64,000 nucleotides of DNA, from NCBI RefSeq assembly GCF_014637795.1, contig NZ_BMFD01000005.1:124001-188000 (forward strand), given 5' to 3'. The translations under genes and the position numbers were made by a program. The notes below the pieces were generated by a model that saw only the letters and a list, made by a program, of their open reading frames with translations, searched no databases and was not told the DNA's origin. This stretch comes from Belliella aquatica. GTDB taxonomy: Bacteria; Bacteroidota; Bacteroidia; Cytophagales; Cyclobacteriaceae. Numbering within the stretch: the first letter of the stretch is position 1; every line of letters begins with the position of its first letter. Shown piece by piece: positions 26,502 through 34,683 of the stretch.

Positions 26502-27886
26502 TACTGTATTTTTTTACCGATATAAAATTTTAAACCAAGTTGTGAACCTATTATGTTATCGTTGAATGACCCTGATTCAACTCCATCTATTCGATCATTC
26601 AATAATTGATTAATAAATCCTTTACCCACAATTGCAACTTTGGGTGATACCATATACTCAAGTCCAAGCTCATAATTTATAAATGGTAATAATTTTTGAC
26701 CTGAAACCCCAATCTGATCTTGAAAATTAACGTAAGTTCCACCACCTATTTTTAAGAAAGGAGATAATTTACCTGTAGGATTAGCAATATAGAGTAACCC
26801 AAGATTCGCAAACATTTCACTTTTTTGAAAAATGTCTTGGACACGGACTTGATGTTGCCCGAAACTAGCATCTATAAAAATTGTTGGGGAGATTCCTATC
26901 CCGATATTTGTAGAAAAACCAGGCTGCAACATTGATGAAGGATAATCTCCTAAGTATGTCTGTCCTGAGCCATTAGGAGCAAGATAAAATGAAGATCTCG
27001 CTGTAGAATTATTAAGTCTACCGATGTAATCTATCTGCGTATTATTTTCTTTTTCAATAATATAATCTTTTACAGCTGGATGCTCTAATCCCAAAGAATC
27101 TGAGGAAACCCACAAATTCTCAAGCATTCCTTCAACAATCATACTATGAACTGCCTTCTCCACAGCTTCATTGATAGCCATTTCTCTTGGTTCATTGTAA
27201 GTATAACCTGTTTCAGCTTCCAATAAACGCTTAAACTTAACAAATCTAAAAAACCCAGAAGTTACCTCTTGAGAAAGAACTGATTTGGTTGTGTAAACTG
27301 ATTTTAAAATCTTTCCATTACTTGTAGAAATAGCTCTTAAATAAATACTAACTCTATCTTCTCGATATTGTGCCGAAGCGTCAGCACCAAAATACCTAAC
27401 ACCTGCACCACCTGTATAGACATTAGTTTCATAAGATACGATTCCTCCTTCAAGTAAAATACCTGCGAAAAGTAGTGGTGGCAACACAACATTTGCATTT
27501 TGCTCATATTGCGCTCTACTCGCACTTATGATTTTTCGTTCGTTTATTAAATTACTGATGTTTTCTCTTTCGATAGGAACAAACCATCCTGACTCTTCAA
27601 GGGCCCTAATTAAAATATTTGTTGCACCTTGTGTCACAGCTGTTGACCAACTTGCACCTACATTTGATTCTTTATACTGACCTGTTTGATCTCTAAACTT
27701 ATAAACAGCCGCCACAATAGGCTCTGTTGGCTTCGGTAATTCAAGAAGCTCAGACTTCATCGGAGTTTCTGGTCCTAATCTAGCGTCTCTATTTCCAAAA
27801 GGCTGATAGTAAAAAGGAGAGCAACTCTCTAAAAAGAAAAGTGCACCAAGTGCTATTACAAGCACAAAATTTCTATTCAAATTCAT
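26501..27886 (-). CDS. csgG: Curli secretion channel CsgG with C-terminal barrel-like extension
   Basis: CsgG is the nonameric outer-membrane pore that exports curlins. The lipobox ends at about C22, and residues 22 to about 285 match CsgG (VAAVYKFRDQTGQYK, GASWSTAVTQGATNILIRAL, SGWFVPIERENISNLINERKII, DRVSIYLRAISTSNGKIL, AVEKAVHSMI). E. coli CsgG ends there at 277 residues. This protein has about 175 more residues, with alternating strands (FSTNIGIGISPTIFIDASFG, FLKIGGGTYVNF, LGLKFYIGKKI) that look like an outer-membrane beta-barrel. The extension is visible in the frame without interruption; its function is unknown. Confidence 0.93.
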   Translation of the reverse strand: MNLNRNFVLVIALGALFFLESCSPFYYQPFGNRDARLGPETPMKSELLELPKPTEPIVAAVYKFRDQTGQYKESNVGASWSTAVTQGATNILIRALEESGWFVPIERENISNLINERKIISASRAQYEQNANVVLPPLLFAGILLEGGIVSYETNVYTGGAGVRYFGADASAQYREDRVSIYLRAISTSNGKILKSVYTTKSVLSQEVTSGFFRFVKFKRLLEAETGYTYNEPREMAINEAVEKAVHSMIVEGMLENLWVSSDSLGLEHPAVKDYIIEKENNTQIDYIGRLNNSTARSSFYLAPNGSGQTYLGDYPSSMLQPGFSTNIGIGISPTIFIDASFGQHQVRVQDIFQKSEMFANLGLLYIANPTGKLSPFLKIGGGTYVNFQDQIGVSGQKLLPFINYELGLEYMVSPKVAIVGKGFINQLLNDRIDGVESGSFNDNIIGSQLGLKFYIGKKIQ

Positions 27887-27902
27887 TAATTTTCCTAACC
27901 TT

Positions 27903-28328
27903 TTAATTAAATGGTACTTCTACAACAGTAGTCGCTCCAGTCGAAGTATCTACGATGGTAATACTAAGACCATTGCCCCCATCATTTATATCAATCTGAA
28001 AATCACCAAGTAAAAAACTGCCTTCCTCAAGACTTTCACTACCAAATTGTCTTGTAACTAGTTCCCTTGAAAGTCTACTTAAAATTTGTCTGTTTAAACT
28101 TTCAGAAAACTCAAGAAGTGGATCTCTTTGTAAGCCAGCCTGATTTCTACTTTGTACATTCGGATCAACATTGGTATCTTGAGTTTGGGCTGAACTCAAC
28201 ATCCATTGATAATTAAAAGTATTTCCTCCAAAAGCAGGGTTTTTTGGTTGATAAACAAATTGCTGAGCTAAGGACTCTGATGCAATTCCAAAAAACAAAA
28301 AGACTGATAATAGTAATAATTTATTCAT
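27903..28328 (-). CDS. csgF: Curli assembly factor CsgF
   Basis: CsgF lines the exit of the CsgG pore and couples secretion to fibre nucleation at the surface. The 141 residues start with a signal peptide ending LAQQ, directly followed by the hallmark FVYQPKNPAFGGNTFNYQWM that in E. coli inserts into the CsgG barrel, then a helix and a C-terminal beta region. It sits between csgE and csgG with gaps of 12 and 16 bases. Confidence 0.95.
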   Translation of the reverse strand: MNKLLLLSVFLFFGIASESLAQQFVYQPKNPAFGGNTFNYQWMLSSAQTQDTNVDPNVQSRNQAGLQRDPLLEFSESLNRQILSRLSRELVTRQFGSESLEEGSFLLGDFQIDINDGGNGLSITIVDTSTGATTVVEVPFN

Positions 28329-28340
28329 CTTATTTTAGGT

Positions 28341-28907
28341 TTAAAATATTCCAGTTCCTACCATATCGCCACCTCCTAGTTGTTTGAGTAGCTCTTCATA
28401 ATTTGCCAGGTACATTTGAGTGGTACCAATAGACTCAAGAGCTAAATTTTCAATAAAGTCACCTCTTGGTTGGAGTAATGATTGGAAAATTAATGTTTCG
28501 TTAATTGATATTTCTACAAGTGTTGTATTTAATCTAAAAGGCTTTTCTTCTATAAATATCGTAAAGTCTTTCGCTTCTTTTGGAGCATCCCAAGAATTGA
28601 AGAAATATTCATAAAATTCTCGACCACTTTTAGTTTTAGTTTGATCTATTATTAAACCATCAATCTCCAAATTATATCCAGTTTTGACCTTTTGTTGTTT
28701 AATTTTATCAGTTTCTTCCTTGACAATTTCGTTAAACAAATCTTTTAATGCATCAGGAGCTTCTTTTAAGACTTTGGTAGTATCATCTGCATTTATCAAA
28801 ACTGATGTGGAATCTATTTTTGATTGACTCACGGTTTCTACAGTCCCCTGACCAAAACATGGGCTGATAAACAAAAGAAAGATGTATATAAATATTACCC
28901 TCTGCAC
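28341..28907 (-). CDS. csgE: Curli assembly factor CsgE
   Basis: CsgE is the periplasmic adaptor that caps the CsgG channel and delivers curlins. After a signal peptide and an acidic stretch (about 22-60), the CsgE domain follows: NLEIDGLIIDQTKTKSGREFYEYFFNSW through KPFRLNTTLVEISINETLIFQSLLQPRG. The only in-frame start near the signal peptide is GTG at 28905-28907; no ATG lies close upstream, so GTG (or a rarer start) must be used. It follows the curlin-like gene by 54 bases. Confidence 0.92.
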   Translation of the reverse strand: MQRVIFIYIFLLFISPCFGQGTVETVSQSKIDSTSVLINADDTTKVLKEAPDALKDLFNEIVKEETDKIKQQKVKTGYNLEIDGLIIDQTKTKSGREFYEYFFNSWDAPKEAKDFTIFIEEKPFRLNTTLVEISINETLIFQSLLQPRGDFIENLALESIGTTQMYLANYEELLKQLGGGDMVGTGIF

Positions 28908-28961
28908 AAGAATTTTTTCAATATTAATTACTTTAAAATAAAAAATATAATTATTCGAAAA

Positions 28962-29639
28962 TTAATTTACAGGAAATGCGGAGGTTGTGATGTTTACCTG
29001 CATCCCACGTCCACCAGAACCAGGTGTTTGGGTGATATTAACAGGACTATTTGAGTTATCGAAATTCAGATTCAAATCTTGCCTAGAACCTGATTGAGTG
29101 ATTCGAAAAGGAGTTCCCAAAAGTTCAGAACCTAATATAGTACCGTTCAAAAATTCTATATTAATCTGATTATTACTGCCGTTTTGGTCTAAAATCAGTG
29201 ATTTGTTCCAAATTGTATTATTCTGAACAGTTGCGTTGATATTATTCATTGACCCCGACTGAGAAGCAGTTATATTGATATTCTCTCCACTGGATGCAAA
29301 ATTACTAGAATTAGAGGTTCCATTTTGGCTACTTTCTGTTCTCAATCCAGCACCTTGTTGTGTAATAATTGAGCTATTTCTATTTCCATTTTGAAAAATT
29401 TGTACAAAATTTCCTGATTGCATTCCTGCAGGATTTTGAAAAATTGTTGCATTGTTTTGGTTCCCTAACTGTCTAATGATTGCTACATTCTCAGAAGCTC
29501 CTACTTCAAGTTGAATGGCATTGATATTTGACAGCTCAAGAACCGTCTCCACATTTTCTTGCTCAATTTCCTGCGCAAAAAGAGTAGATTGAACAGAAAA
29601 AGATAAAATAAGGCTACAAATGGTTAATAAATATTTCAT
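28962..29639 (-). CDS. Curlin-repeat protein, possible CsgB-type minor subunit
   Basis: The 225-residue protein has a signal peptide (to about 23) and imperfect curlin repeats such as VAIIRQLGNQNNATIFQNPAG, FVQIFQNGNRNSSIITQQG and SLILDQNGSNNQINIE. The repeats are more divergent and fewer than in the three larger curlins, and the gene is the one adjoining csgE. By analogy with CsgB it may nucleate fibres, but this is inferred from divergence and position only. Confidence 0.75.
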   Translation of the reverse strand: MKYLLTICSLILSFSVQSTLFAQEIEQENVETVLELSNINAIQLEVGASENVAIIRQLGNQNNATIFQNPAGMQSGNFVQIFQNGNRNSSIITQQGAGLRTESSQNGTSNSSNFASSGENINITASQSGSMNNINATVQNNTIWNKSLILDQNGSNNQINIEFLNGTILGSELLGTPFRITQSGSRQDLNLNFDNSNSPVNITQTPGSGGRGMQVNITTSAFPVN

Positions 29640-29685
29640 CTCAAATTATTTTAAGGAAAGATATAATTTTTTCATGTAAAAAGGA

Positions 29686-29720
29686 AATAAAGTTAGCTTG
29701 AATTTCAAACTAACTTTATT
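29686..29720 (-). terminator. Hairpin after the third large curlin gene
   Basis: Two 17-base arms (29686-29702 with 29704-29720) pair almost completely, and the minus-strand product ends in a T-rich stretch. It separates the curlin gene at 29739 from the curlin-like gene at 28962. Confidence 0.7.
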
Positions 29721-29738
29721 AATCCTCAATGAATTGGC

Positions 29739-30677
29739 TTAATTTCCATTGATCATAATTGAAGCGCCTCCACTTTGAGTGATATTCGCAGTATTGCCAT
29801 TGCCTGATTGCGAAATATTGGCATAATTACCAATTCCATTTTGTGTCAGGTTAACCAAGTTTGAACTTCCTTGTTGCATGATCAGCCCAATGTTATCTTC
29901 ACCGTTTTGGTAAATATTTGCTTTATTTAAGTTTCCATTTTGAATCAAGCTGATCATATTATCATTACCCAAAATAGTAAACAAAGCTTCATTGTAGTCT
30001 CCCATTTGAGAAGCCATGACTTTACTATCTCTGGCACCTTGGAAATTAACAATCATCTCATTTTCAAACCCATCTTGAGTCAATTGAAATTGATTTCTTT
30101 GAGCATTATCACTGTAGGTTACTACGGCGTTGTTATCATTTTTGTACTGTCTGATAAATGCATCTCCACCATTTCCTCTGAAATTAATGATTTCTGAGTT
30201 ATTTCCATTTCCCTCCTGAAGTTGTTCGATAGACACACCTCTAGTACCAGGACCTGCTATAGTAATTGAAGCATTATTTTCATTCCCGATTTGAGTTTGA
30301 GAGACAGATGAATTTTGAATCAATCCTTGTCCCAAGAAAATGTTGTTATCATTTCCACGCTGAAATTGCGTAGTTACATTATTGTCTCCTGTAGTAGAAG
30401 ATGTGGTATTATTATCTCCAATTTGGGTTTGTGTGGTATTGGCACCGCTTCCATTGCCTTGCTGACTTAGGAACGCTTCGTTTCCAATACCATTCTGATT
30501 CACATCAGCTTTATTGTTTCCTCCAGCAGAAGTCTGTGAGACTATGGCCGAATTGGAACCTATTTGCATCACTTTGACTTCATTCGAGTTTCCTACTTGG
30601 GTTGTAGAAGCGGTATTTTGCGCTTTAGCGAATGAAATCAGCAAGCATGCGGTTATTACTAGACTTATCTTTTTCAT
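29739..30677 (-). CDS. Curlin (CsgA-like amyloid subunit)
   Basis: A 312-residue secreted curlin: signal peptide ending AKAQ, followed by about a dozen repeats of the form Q-x-G-x-x-N-x-(A/S)-x-(I/V)-x-Q, for example TQVGNSNEVKVMQIGSNSAI and ISQSGNGNTANITQSG. Each repeat should make one strand-turn-strand rung of the cross-beta fibre. It is followed by its own hairpin terminator. The middle region (about 120-220) has more varied repeats and longer loops. Confidence 0.9.
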   Translation of the reverse strand: MKKISLVITACLLISFAKAQNTASTTQVGNSNEVKVMQIGSNSAIVSQTSAGGNNKADVNQNGIGNEAFLSQQGNGSGANTTQTQIGDNNTTSSTTGDNNVTTQFQRGNDNNIFLGQGLIQNSSVSQTQIGNENNASITIAGPGTRGVSIEQLQEGNGNNSEIINFRGNGGDAFIRQYKNDNNAVVTYSDNAQRNQFQLTQDGFENEMIVNFQGARDSKVMASQMGDYNEALFTILGNDNMISLIQNGNLNKANIYQNGEDNIGLIMQQGSSNLVNLTQNGIGNYANISQSGNGNTANITQSGGASIMINGN

Positions 30678-30725
30678 AATTTGTATTTTACTATCTCTTA
30701 TGAGATCCCCCTGTAGCTGAGTTGA

Positions 30726-30764
30726 AAAATAAAAGAGAAGTATAGCTCCCTATACCTCTCTTTA
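30726..30764 (-). terminator. Hairpin terminator after the second large curlin gene
   Basis: A 14-bp stem (30732-30745 with 30750-30763) with one wobble pair and a short loop is followed on the minus strand by a T-rich tail. It lies 14 bases after the stop of the curlin gene at 30778. Confidence 0.8.
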
Positions 30765-30777
30765 TAACTAAATCATA

Positions 30778-31887
30778 TTAATTATTTGGGATACTACCAC
30801 CAACTGGAGTAAGACCTGGTATACCCATACCAGACTGTGTAATCGTAGCTGTATTAGAATTACCAGTTTGAGTTAAATTAGCTAAGTTACTATCACTTGA
30901 TTGAGTAATCATACCTGTATTAGAATTTCCAAATTGAGATAGGTTAGCAATATTTAATTCACCTGATTGGAAAATTGAAGCAGTGTTGTCATTACTTAAA
31001 TTCAAAGCATCACCTTGAATAATGGTTGCAGAATTATCAGCCGCACTTTGATCGATCAAGGCAGTATTATTATCACCCTCCTGATAAGTAGTAGCCACTA
31101 AAGTAGGATTGAAAGATAAAATTCTAGACTGGTTGTCATCACCTATTTGAATCTGAGAATATTCTGTACTCAATATAGATCCAGTACCAGTAGAAGAACT
31201 TAAACTTGCATAGTTATTATCACCTGTTTGTGTTTGAGTCACAGTACTTCTACCAACTAATCTACCATCATTGTTTTCAAATACATAAGCTTTATTGCCA
31301 TCCCCAGTTTGTGTTTGATTAACAGTATTTCTAGCTTGGATTCTGTTTGCTTCTGCAATGTTTCCGTTTCCTTCTTGGATTTGAGTAATTTTAATTGCAT
31401 CAGCATTCGTTCCAACTCTAAGGGCAGTTGCGCTGTTATCATCACCCACTTGTCTTTGAGTAATCACAGAACCACCTCCAAAATCGTCTCTATTGTCTCC
31501 GATCAAGCCAGCGGTAGCAAAGTTACCATTACCTTGTTGAAATTGAGTAGCCTTAGAATTATTCCATCCTTCGTAAAATGCTGTATTCTCATCACCAATC
31601 TGATCTACTTTAACAACAGAACCAGCACCAAGTGTGGCAGTTTGATTGACTGTACTTGTATTTGAAGCACCTGTTTGATTTACTTCGGAATTGTGCAGAC
31701 GACCAATTTGTGAAACATTCGCCTCATTAAGGTTTCCAGACTGAGTGCTGGATGCTTGAAGGCCAGAACCAGCTTGTGTAGTAGTAGCTTCATTAGAATT
31801 ACCAGTTTGGGAAGTAGAAGCTGTATTTTGTGCCATTGCAAACGAGGTTGCAAATAGCGCTGCGAAAATTAAACTTGTTTTTTTCAT
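30778..31887 (-). CDS. Curlin (CsgA-like amyloid subunit), 369 residues
   Basis: The largest of the curlins. The signal peptide (MKKTSLIFAALFATSFAMAQ) is nearly identical to that of the curlin at 31990, and the coding DNA for the signal peptide shares an exact 23-base run, so the two arose by recent duplication. The mature part is made throughout of Q-x-G-x-x-N-x-A repeats such as TQTGDGNKAYV and SQFGNSNTGMITQSS. It ends in a proline/glycine tail (GIPGLTPVGGSIPNN) not shared with the other subunits. Confidence 0.9.
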   Translation of the reverse strand: MKKTSLIFAALFATSFAMAQNTASTSQTGNSNEATTTQAGSGLQASSTQSGNLNEANVSQIGRLHNSEVNQTGASNTSTVNQTATLGAGSVVKVDQIGDENTAFYEGWNNSKATQFQQGNGNFATAGLIGDNRDDFGGGSVITQRQVGDDNSATALRVGTNADAIKITQIQEGNGNIAEANRIQARNTVNQTQTGDGNKAYVFENNDGRLVGRSTVTQTQTGDNNYASLSSSTGTGSILSTEYSQIQIGDDNQSRILSFNPTLVATTYQEGDNNTALIDQSAADNSATIIQGDALNLSNDNTASIFQSGELNIANLSQFGNSNTGMITQSSDSNLANLTQTGNSNTATITQSGMGIPGLTPVGGSIPNN

Positions 31888-31935
31888 GATTTTTTTTTAT
31901 TTAACCTAACCCGATTTAAAAAATGGGTGATTAGT

Positions 31936-31978
31936 TAGAAAAAAAGAAGAGGTGTATAGAAATACACTTCTTCTTTTT
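31936..31978 (-). terminator. Hairpin terminator after the first large curlin gene
   Basis: A 16-bp stem (31941-31956 with 31963-31978) with one mismatch on the transcript and a 6-base loop is followed by a run of T on the minus strand. Confidence 0.8.
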
Positions 31979-31989
31979 AGAGGATATTA

Positions 31990-32943
31990 TTAGTTACCAG
32001 TTTGTGTAATTACTGCTGTATTACTCATTCCATTTTGAGTCATCGTAGCTATGTGTCCAATACCAGTTTGACTAATAGTTCCAAGGTTCAAATCTCCTAA
32101 TTGAGTAAGAGTTGCTCTATTACCTTCCCCAAATTGATTTATTGAGGCTGTATTATCAAATCCGTCTTGTCCGATTGATGCATGATTGTCGTCTCCAGAA
32201 AATAATGAGCTTCCTCTTGGACCTTGGTCTATTCTTGCTGTATTTTCATCACCTGTTTGTGCTATGCTCGCCAAGTTTAGAGCGCCTGTAGCATTACTCT
32301 GTGAATTAATTGATGCACTGTTTAAGTTTCCATCTTGTAAAATTGAAGCATCAGTACCACCCATTAAGTAAACACCTGCTTTGTTCCCATCTCCTAATTG
32401 ATCAACTTGAAGAAAACTTTTGTCATTAGGAAAACTAGTACCATTTTGCATGTAAGCACTTCCATTAGCATTACCTATCACTCCATTACCATTAACCGTA
32501 GACAAAAGGTTGTCATTTCCTTTTTGATAGATCCCAGCTGTTGTAGCAACGGCTGTTCCTGCATCATTTGGTCCCGCTTGTGTTAATCCAGCTCTGTTAT
32601 TATCTCCAACTTGCTCAATAGTAGCTGATGCTCCTCTTTGCTGTTGAACAATGTCCGCACTATTACCAATTCCTGCAGAACCCTGATCACCTTGTTGTGA
32701 AATAGAGGCGAAATGGCCTGGAGTAGCAAAATTAGACTGATTAATAGATGCAGAGTTTTGGCCTACCTGAGTAGTTTCAGCAATGTTGTTAGGACCAGCC
32801 TGGGTAGTTGTTGAAGTATTGTTACCAGTTTGGGTGGTCTCTGCTCCGTTGCCATTACCAGTCTGCGTAGTTGTAGCAGTGTTTTGCGCCATAGCAAACG
32901 TAGTTGCGAAGAGCGCTGCGAAAATTAAACTTGTCTTTTTCAT
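31990..32943 (-). CDS. Curlin (CsgA-like amyloid subunit), 317 residues
   Basis: Signal peptide ending FAMAQ, then tandem curlin repeats including TQTGNGNGAETTQTGNNTST and NQFGEGNRATLTQLGDLNLG, ending TAVITQTGN. It is the first of three large subunits and lies 109 bases after the small curlin-repeat gene without a terminator between, so it may share the promoter at 33551-33582. No separate good promoter was found directly upstream. Confidence 0.9.
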   Translation of the reverse strand: MKKTSLIFAALFATTFAMAQNTATTTQTGNGNGAETTQTGNNTSTTTQAGPNNIAETTQVGQNSASINQSNFATPGHFASISQQGDQGSAGIGNSADIVQQQRGASATIEQVGDNNRAGLTQAGPNDAGTAVATTAGIYQKGNDNLLSTVNGNGVIGNANGSAYMQNGTSFPNDKSFLQVDQLGDGNKAGVYLMGGTDASILQDGNLNSASINSQSNATGALNLASIAQTGDENTARIDQGPRGSSLFSGDDNHASIGQDGFDNTASINQFGEGNRATLTQLGDLNLGTISQTGIGHIATMTQNGMSNTAVITQTGN

Positions 32944-33052
32944 AATTGTAAAATTTGTTGTTAAGAAAATTGATTTTTGGTTTTTGTAATTGTTTGTTTA
33001 TTTGGTTATAAATTAATCTATGTAAATTTTAAATGGTTTAGAGCGGCATGAT

Positions 33053-33490
33053 TTACCTTAGCAAATCTTCATGCTCTTTTTTAGGTTGATTTTGGGTATT
33101 ATTGTTAACTGAGACCTTGTTTCCACTACCAGATTGAGATATGATGACCGAATTGTTGTTGCCTTTACTTTCTATAATTACAGCATTTCCATCTCCTTTT
33201 ACTTCGATCTCCATTCCAGGCTGCATTTTGATTTCTAATGAATCTTTTGCAGAGTATACCTTGCCGTTGATGATCACTACATTTTCAGCATTTGGCTTTT
33301 GAATTCTTTCTTGAAGCGCTTGATGCCTTTCCAGCATTTCTTTTTTCAATGCATCAGCTCGCTGAATGTGCGCATTTCTTAAGCTATCCATTCGAGCTCT
33401 TGTTTCATCATGCCTAGCACTCTGTGCCTGTGCAATAGAGGCAGGTATTGTATTAAAAACGATGATCATAAGAATTAAAAACCTAAACAT
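33053..33490 (-). CDS. Small secreted protein with helical stalk and curlin-type repeats
   Basis: A 145-residue protein: signal peptide (to about 22), a highly charged helical segment (about 24-63, RARMDSLRNAHIQRADALKK), a short beta region (VVIINGKVYSAKD), and then two to three curlin-like repeats (VKGDGNAVIIESKGNNNSVI, ISQSGSGNKVSVNNN), with a charged tail. I know of no named family with this layout. It is the first structural gene after the curli promoter. A stalk plus a few amyloid rungs suggests a nucleator, cap or anchor (inference). Confidence 0.75.
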   Translation of the reverse strand: MFRFLILMIIVFNTIPASIAQAQSARHDETRARMDSLRNAHIQRADALKKEMLERHQALQERIQKPNAENVVIINGKVYSAKDSLEIKMQPGMEIEVKGDGNAVIIESKGNNNSVIISQSGSGNKVSVNNNTQNQPKKEHEDLLR

Positions 33491-33550
33491 GATAAATACT
33501 TTATTTTGTTATTCGAAGATTGTTTTTTGTATTTCAAAACTTCAACGTAA

Positions 33551-33582
33551 CAAAACTAGGCAATCCAATAAGGTCTGGCAAT
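33551..33582 (-). promoter_or_regulatory. Promoter of the curli structural genes
   Basis: On the minus strand ATTG (33579-33582), a 20-base spacer and TAGTTTTG (33551-33558) match the Bacteroidota consensus exactly. Predicted start lies about 55 bases before the ATG of the first structural gene. Confidence 0.7.
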
Positions 33583-33613
33583 ACGTATTTTCCGCAAATT
33601 TTAAAAAGTTAAC

Positions 33614-33629
33614 TACGTGAATTCACGTA
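33614..33629. promoter_or_regulatory. 16-bp perfect palindrome upstream of the curli promoter
   Basis: TACGTGAATTCACGTA is a perfect palindrome 31 bases upstream of the -33 box. Its TACGTG half-site resembles sites of NarL/FixJ-class regulators, and a gene for such a regulator lies immediately beyond. The position, about 65-80 bases upstream of the predicted start, suits an activator (inference). Confidence 0.55.
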
Positions 33630-33672
33630 TATTTTTTATAAAAAATTCATTATTTATACCTTAAATAAGATT

Positions 33673-33700
33673 AAAAAAATAACCCCAACTTCTCGGGGTC
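33673..33700 (-). terminator. Intrinsic terminator after the curli regulator
   Basis: A 7-bp G/C-rich stem with a 4-base loop is followed by a T-run on the minus strand, 27 bases after the regulator stop. It makes the regulator a separate transcription unit from the curli structural genes. Confidence 0.8.
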
Positions 33701-33726
33701 ATTCTTACATCATACTAAGAAAAAAA

Positions 33727-34683
33727 CTAAATTAAGTTGATAGCCTCTATCATATTTTTAGCACCTACTTTTTCCATAATATTTGATCTGTGCTTCTCGA
33801 CAGTTCTTGGAGATAGTTTCAATCGTTCTGCAATAATTTTTATAGGTAAACCATTTGCAGAGAGTTTATAGACTTCTTTCTCTCTATGTGTAAGAATAAA
33901 ATCTATTTCATTTTCAATAGATTGAAAATTCATCTTTAATGAATTACCTAAATTCTTAAGCTTTTGATCATTTTGAGAAATATTAATCTGAGCAATGATA
34001 TAGCCAGCTGAGTCACGAACCAAAAACAACTCAAAATTACTATTATCTATTCCTTTAATGTTCACATTATTCAAAGTACAATGTGGAATCAATCCTGATT
34101 CTAATCTTTTATATTGATGATACTTTAGTGGATCTATTTCTAAATCGAAAAGCTGCTTTACTTTTGTATTAAGAAACTCGTCATGTTTATCGCCAATCAT
34201 CTGCTCAAATGCCCGGTTCAAAAACTTAACCTTACCTGTTTGAATGATCAACATCGGGTAGCTATTTTCTTGAAAGAAACCTAAAAAAGACTCATTATTA
34301 TGTACTCCTAAGTTTTTAGATTTTTTAAATTGATTTTGAATTTTCCTTTCGATAGAAGTAAAATTGAATGGCTTAAAAATAATATTGTCAACACCTATTT
34401 CCAGAGCGACTTTGACCAGATCAAACTTTTCTTGATCAACAACTAAAAAAACAGGAATATTATTTTTTCTTAGAAATGATTCTAAGACATTGTAAACTTT
34501 AAAGGCATTATCCCCATCTACCTCTGCATTACAAATGACTAGATCCACATCACCTGAGTCTATTCTTTCTATAGCTTCTGTGTAATCAGCGCTATAAACA
34601 AAAAAATAGCCACTATTTGGCAGAAACTGTTCAAATTGATTTAATTCAATTTTTTCTAAGCCTAAGATTAAAATATTATGCAT
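33727..34683 (-). CDS. LuxR-type regulator with pseudo-receiver and PAS-like domain (CsgD-like candidate)
   Basis: Three parts are visible in 318 residues. Residues 1-118 form a receiver-like fold, but the phosphoacceptor position holds N52 (DLVICN) and the usual acidic pair is L-G at 8-9; only K104 (FKPF) remains. Residues about 128-235 look like a PAS domain. Residues about 255-318 are a LuxR/FixJ HTH (LTHREKEVYKLSANGLPIKI ... SPRTVEKHRSNIMEKVG). E. coli CsgD also joins a non-standard receiver to a LuxR HTH, so a curli activator role is likely by analogy and by position. Confidence 0.82.
   Translation of the reverse strand: MHNILILGLEKIELNQFEQFLPNSGYFFVYSADYTEAIERIDSGDVDLVICNAEVDGDNAFKVYNVLESFLRKNNIPVFLVVDQEKFDLVKVALEIGVDNIIFKPFNFTSIERKIQNQFKKSKNLGVHNNESFLGFFQENSYPMLIIQTGKVKFLNRAFEQMIGDKHDEFLNTKVKQLFDLEIDPLKYHQYKRLESGLIPHCTLNNVNIKGIDNSNFELFLVRDSAGYIIAQINISQNDQKLKNLGNSLKMNFQSIENEIDFILTHREKEVYKLSANGLPIKIIAERLKLSPRTVEKHRSNIMEKVGAKNMIEAINLI

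Noticed and set aside
29739-32943. Dense short repeats that might suggest a CRISPR array or satellite DNA
   Set aside because: The repeats are imperfect, lie wholly in open frames and encode the Q-x-G-x-x-N curlin motif; no conserved repeat with unique spacers is present.
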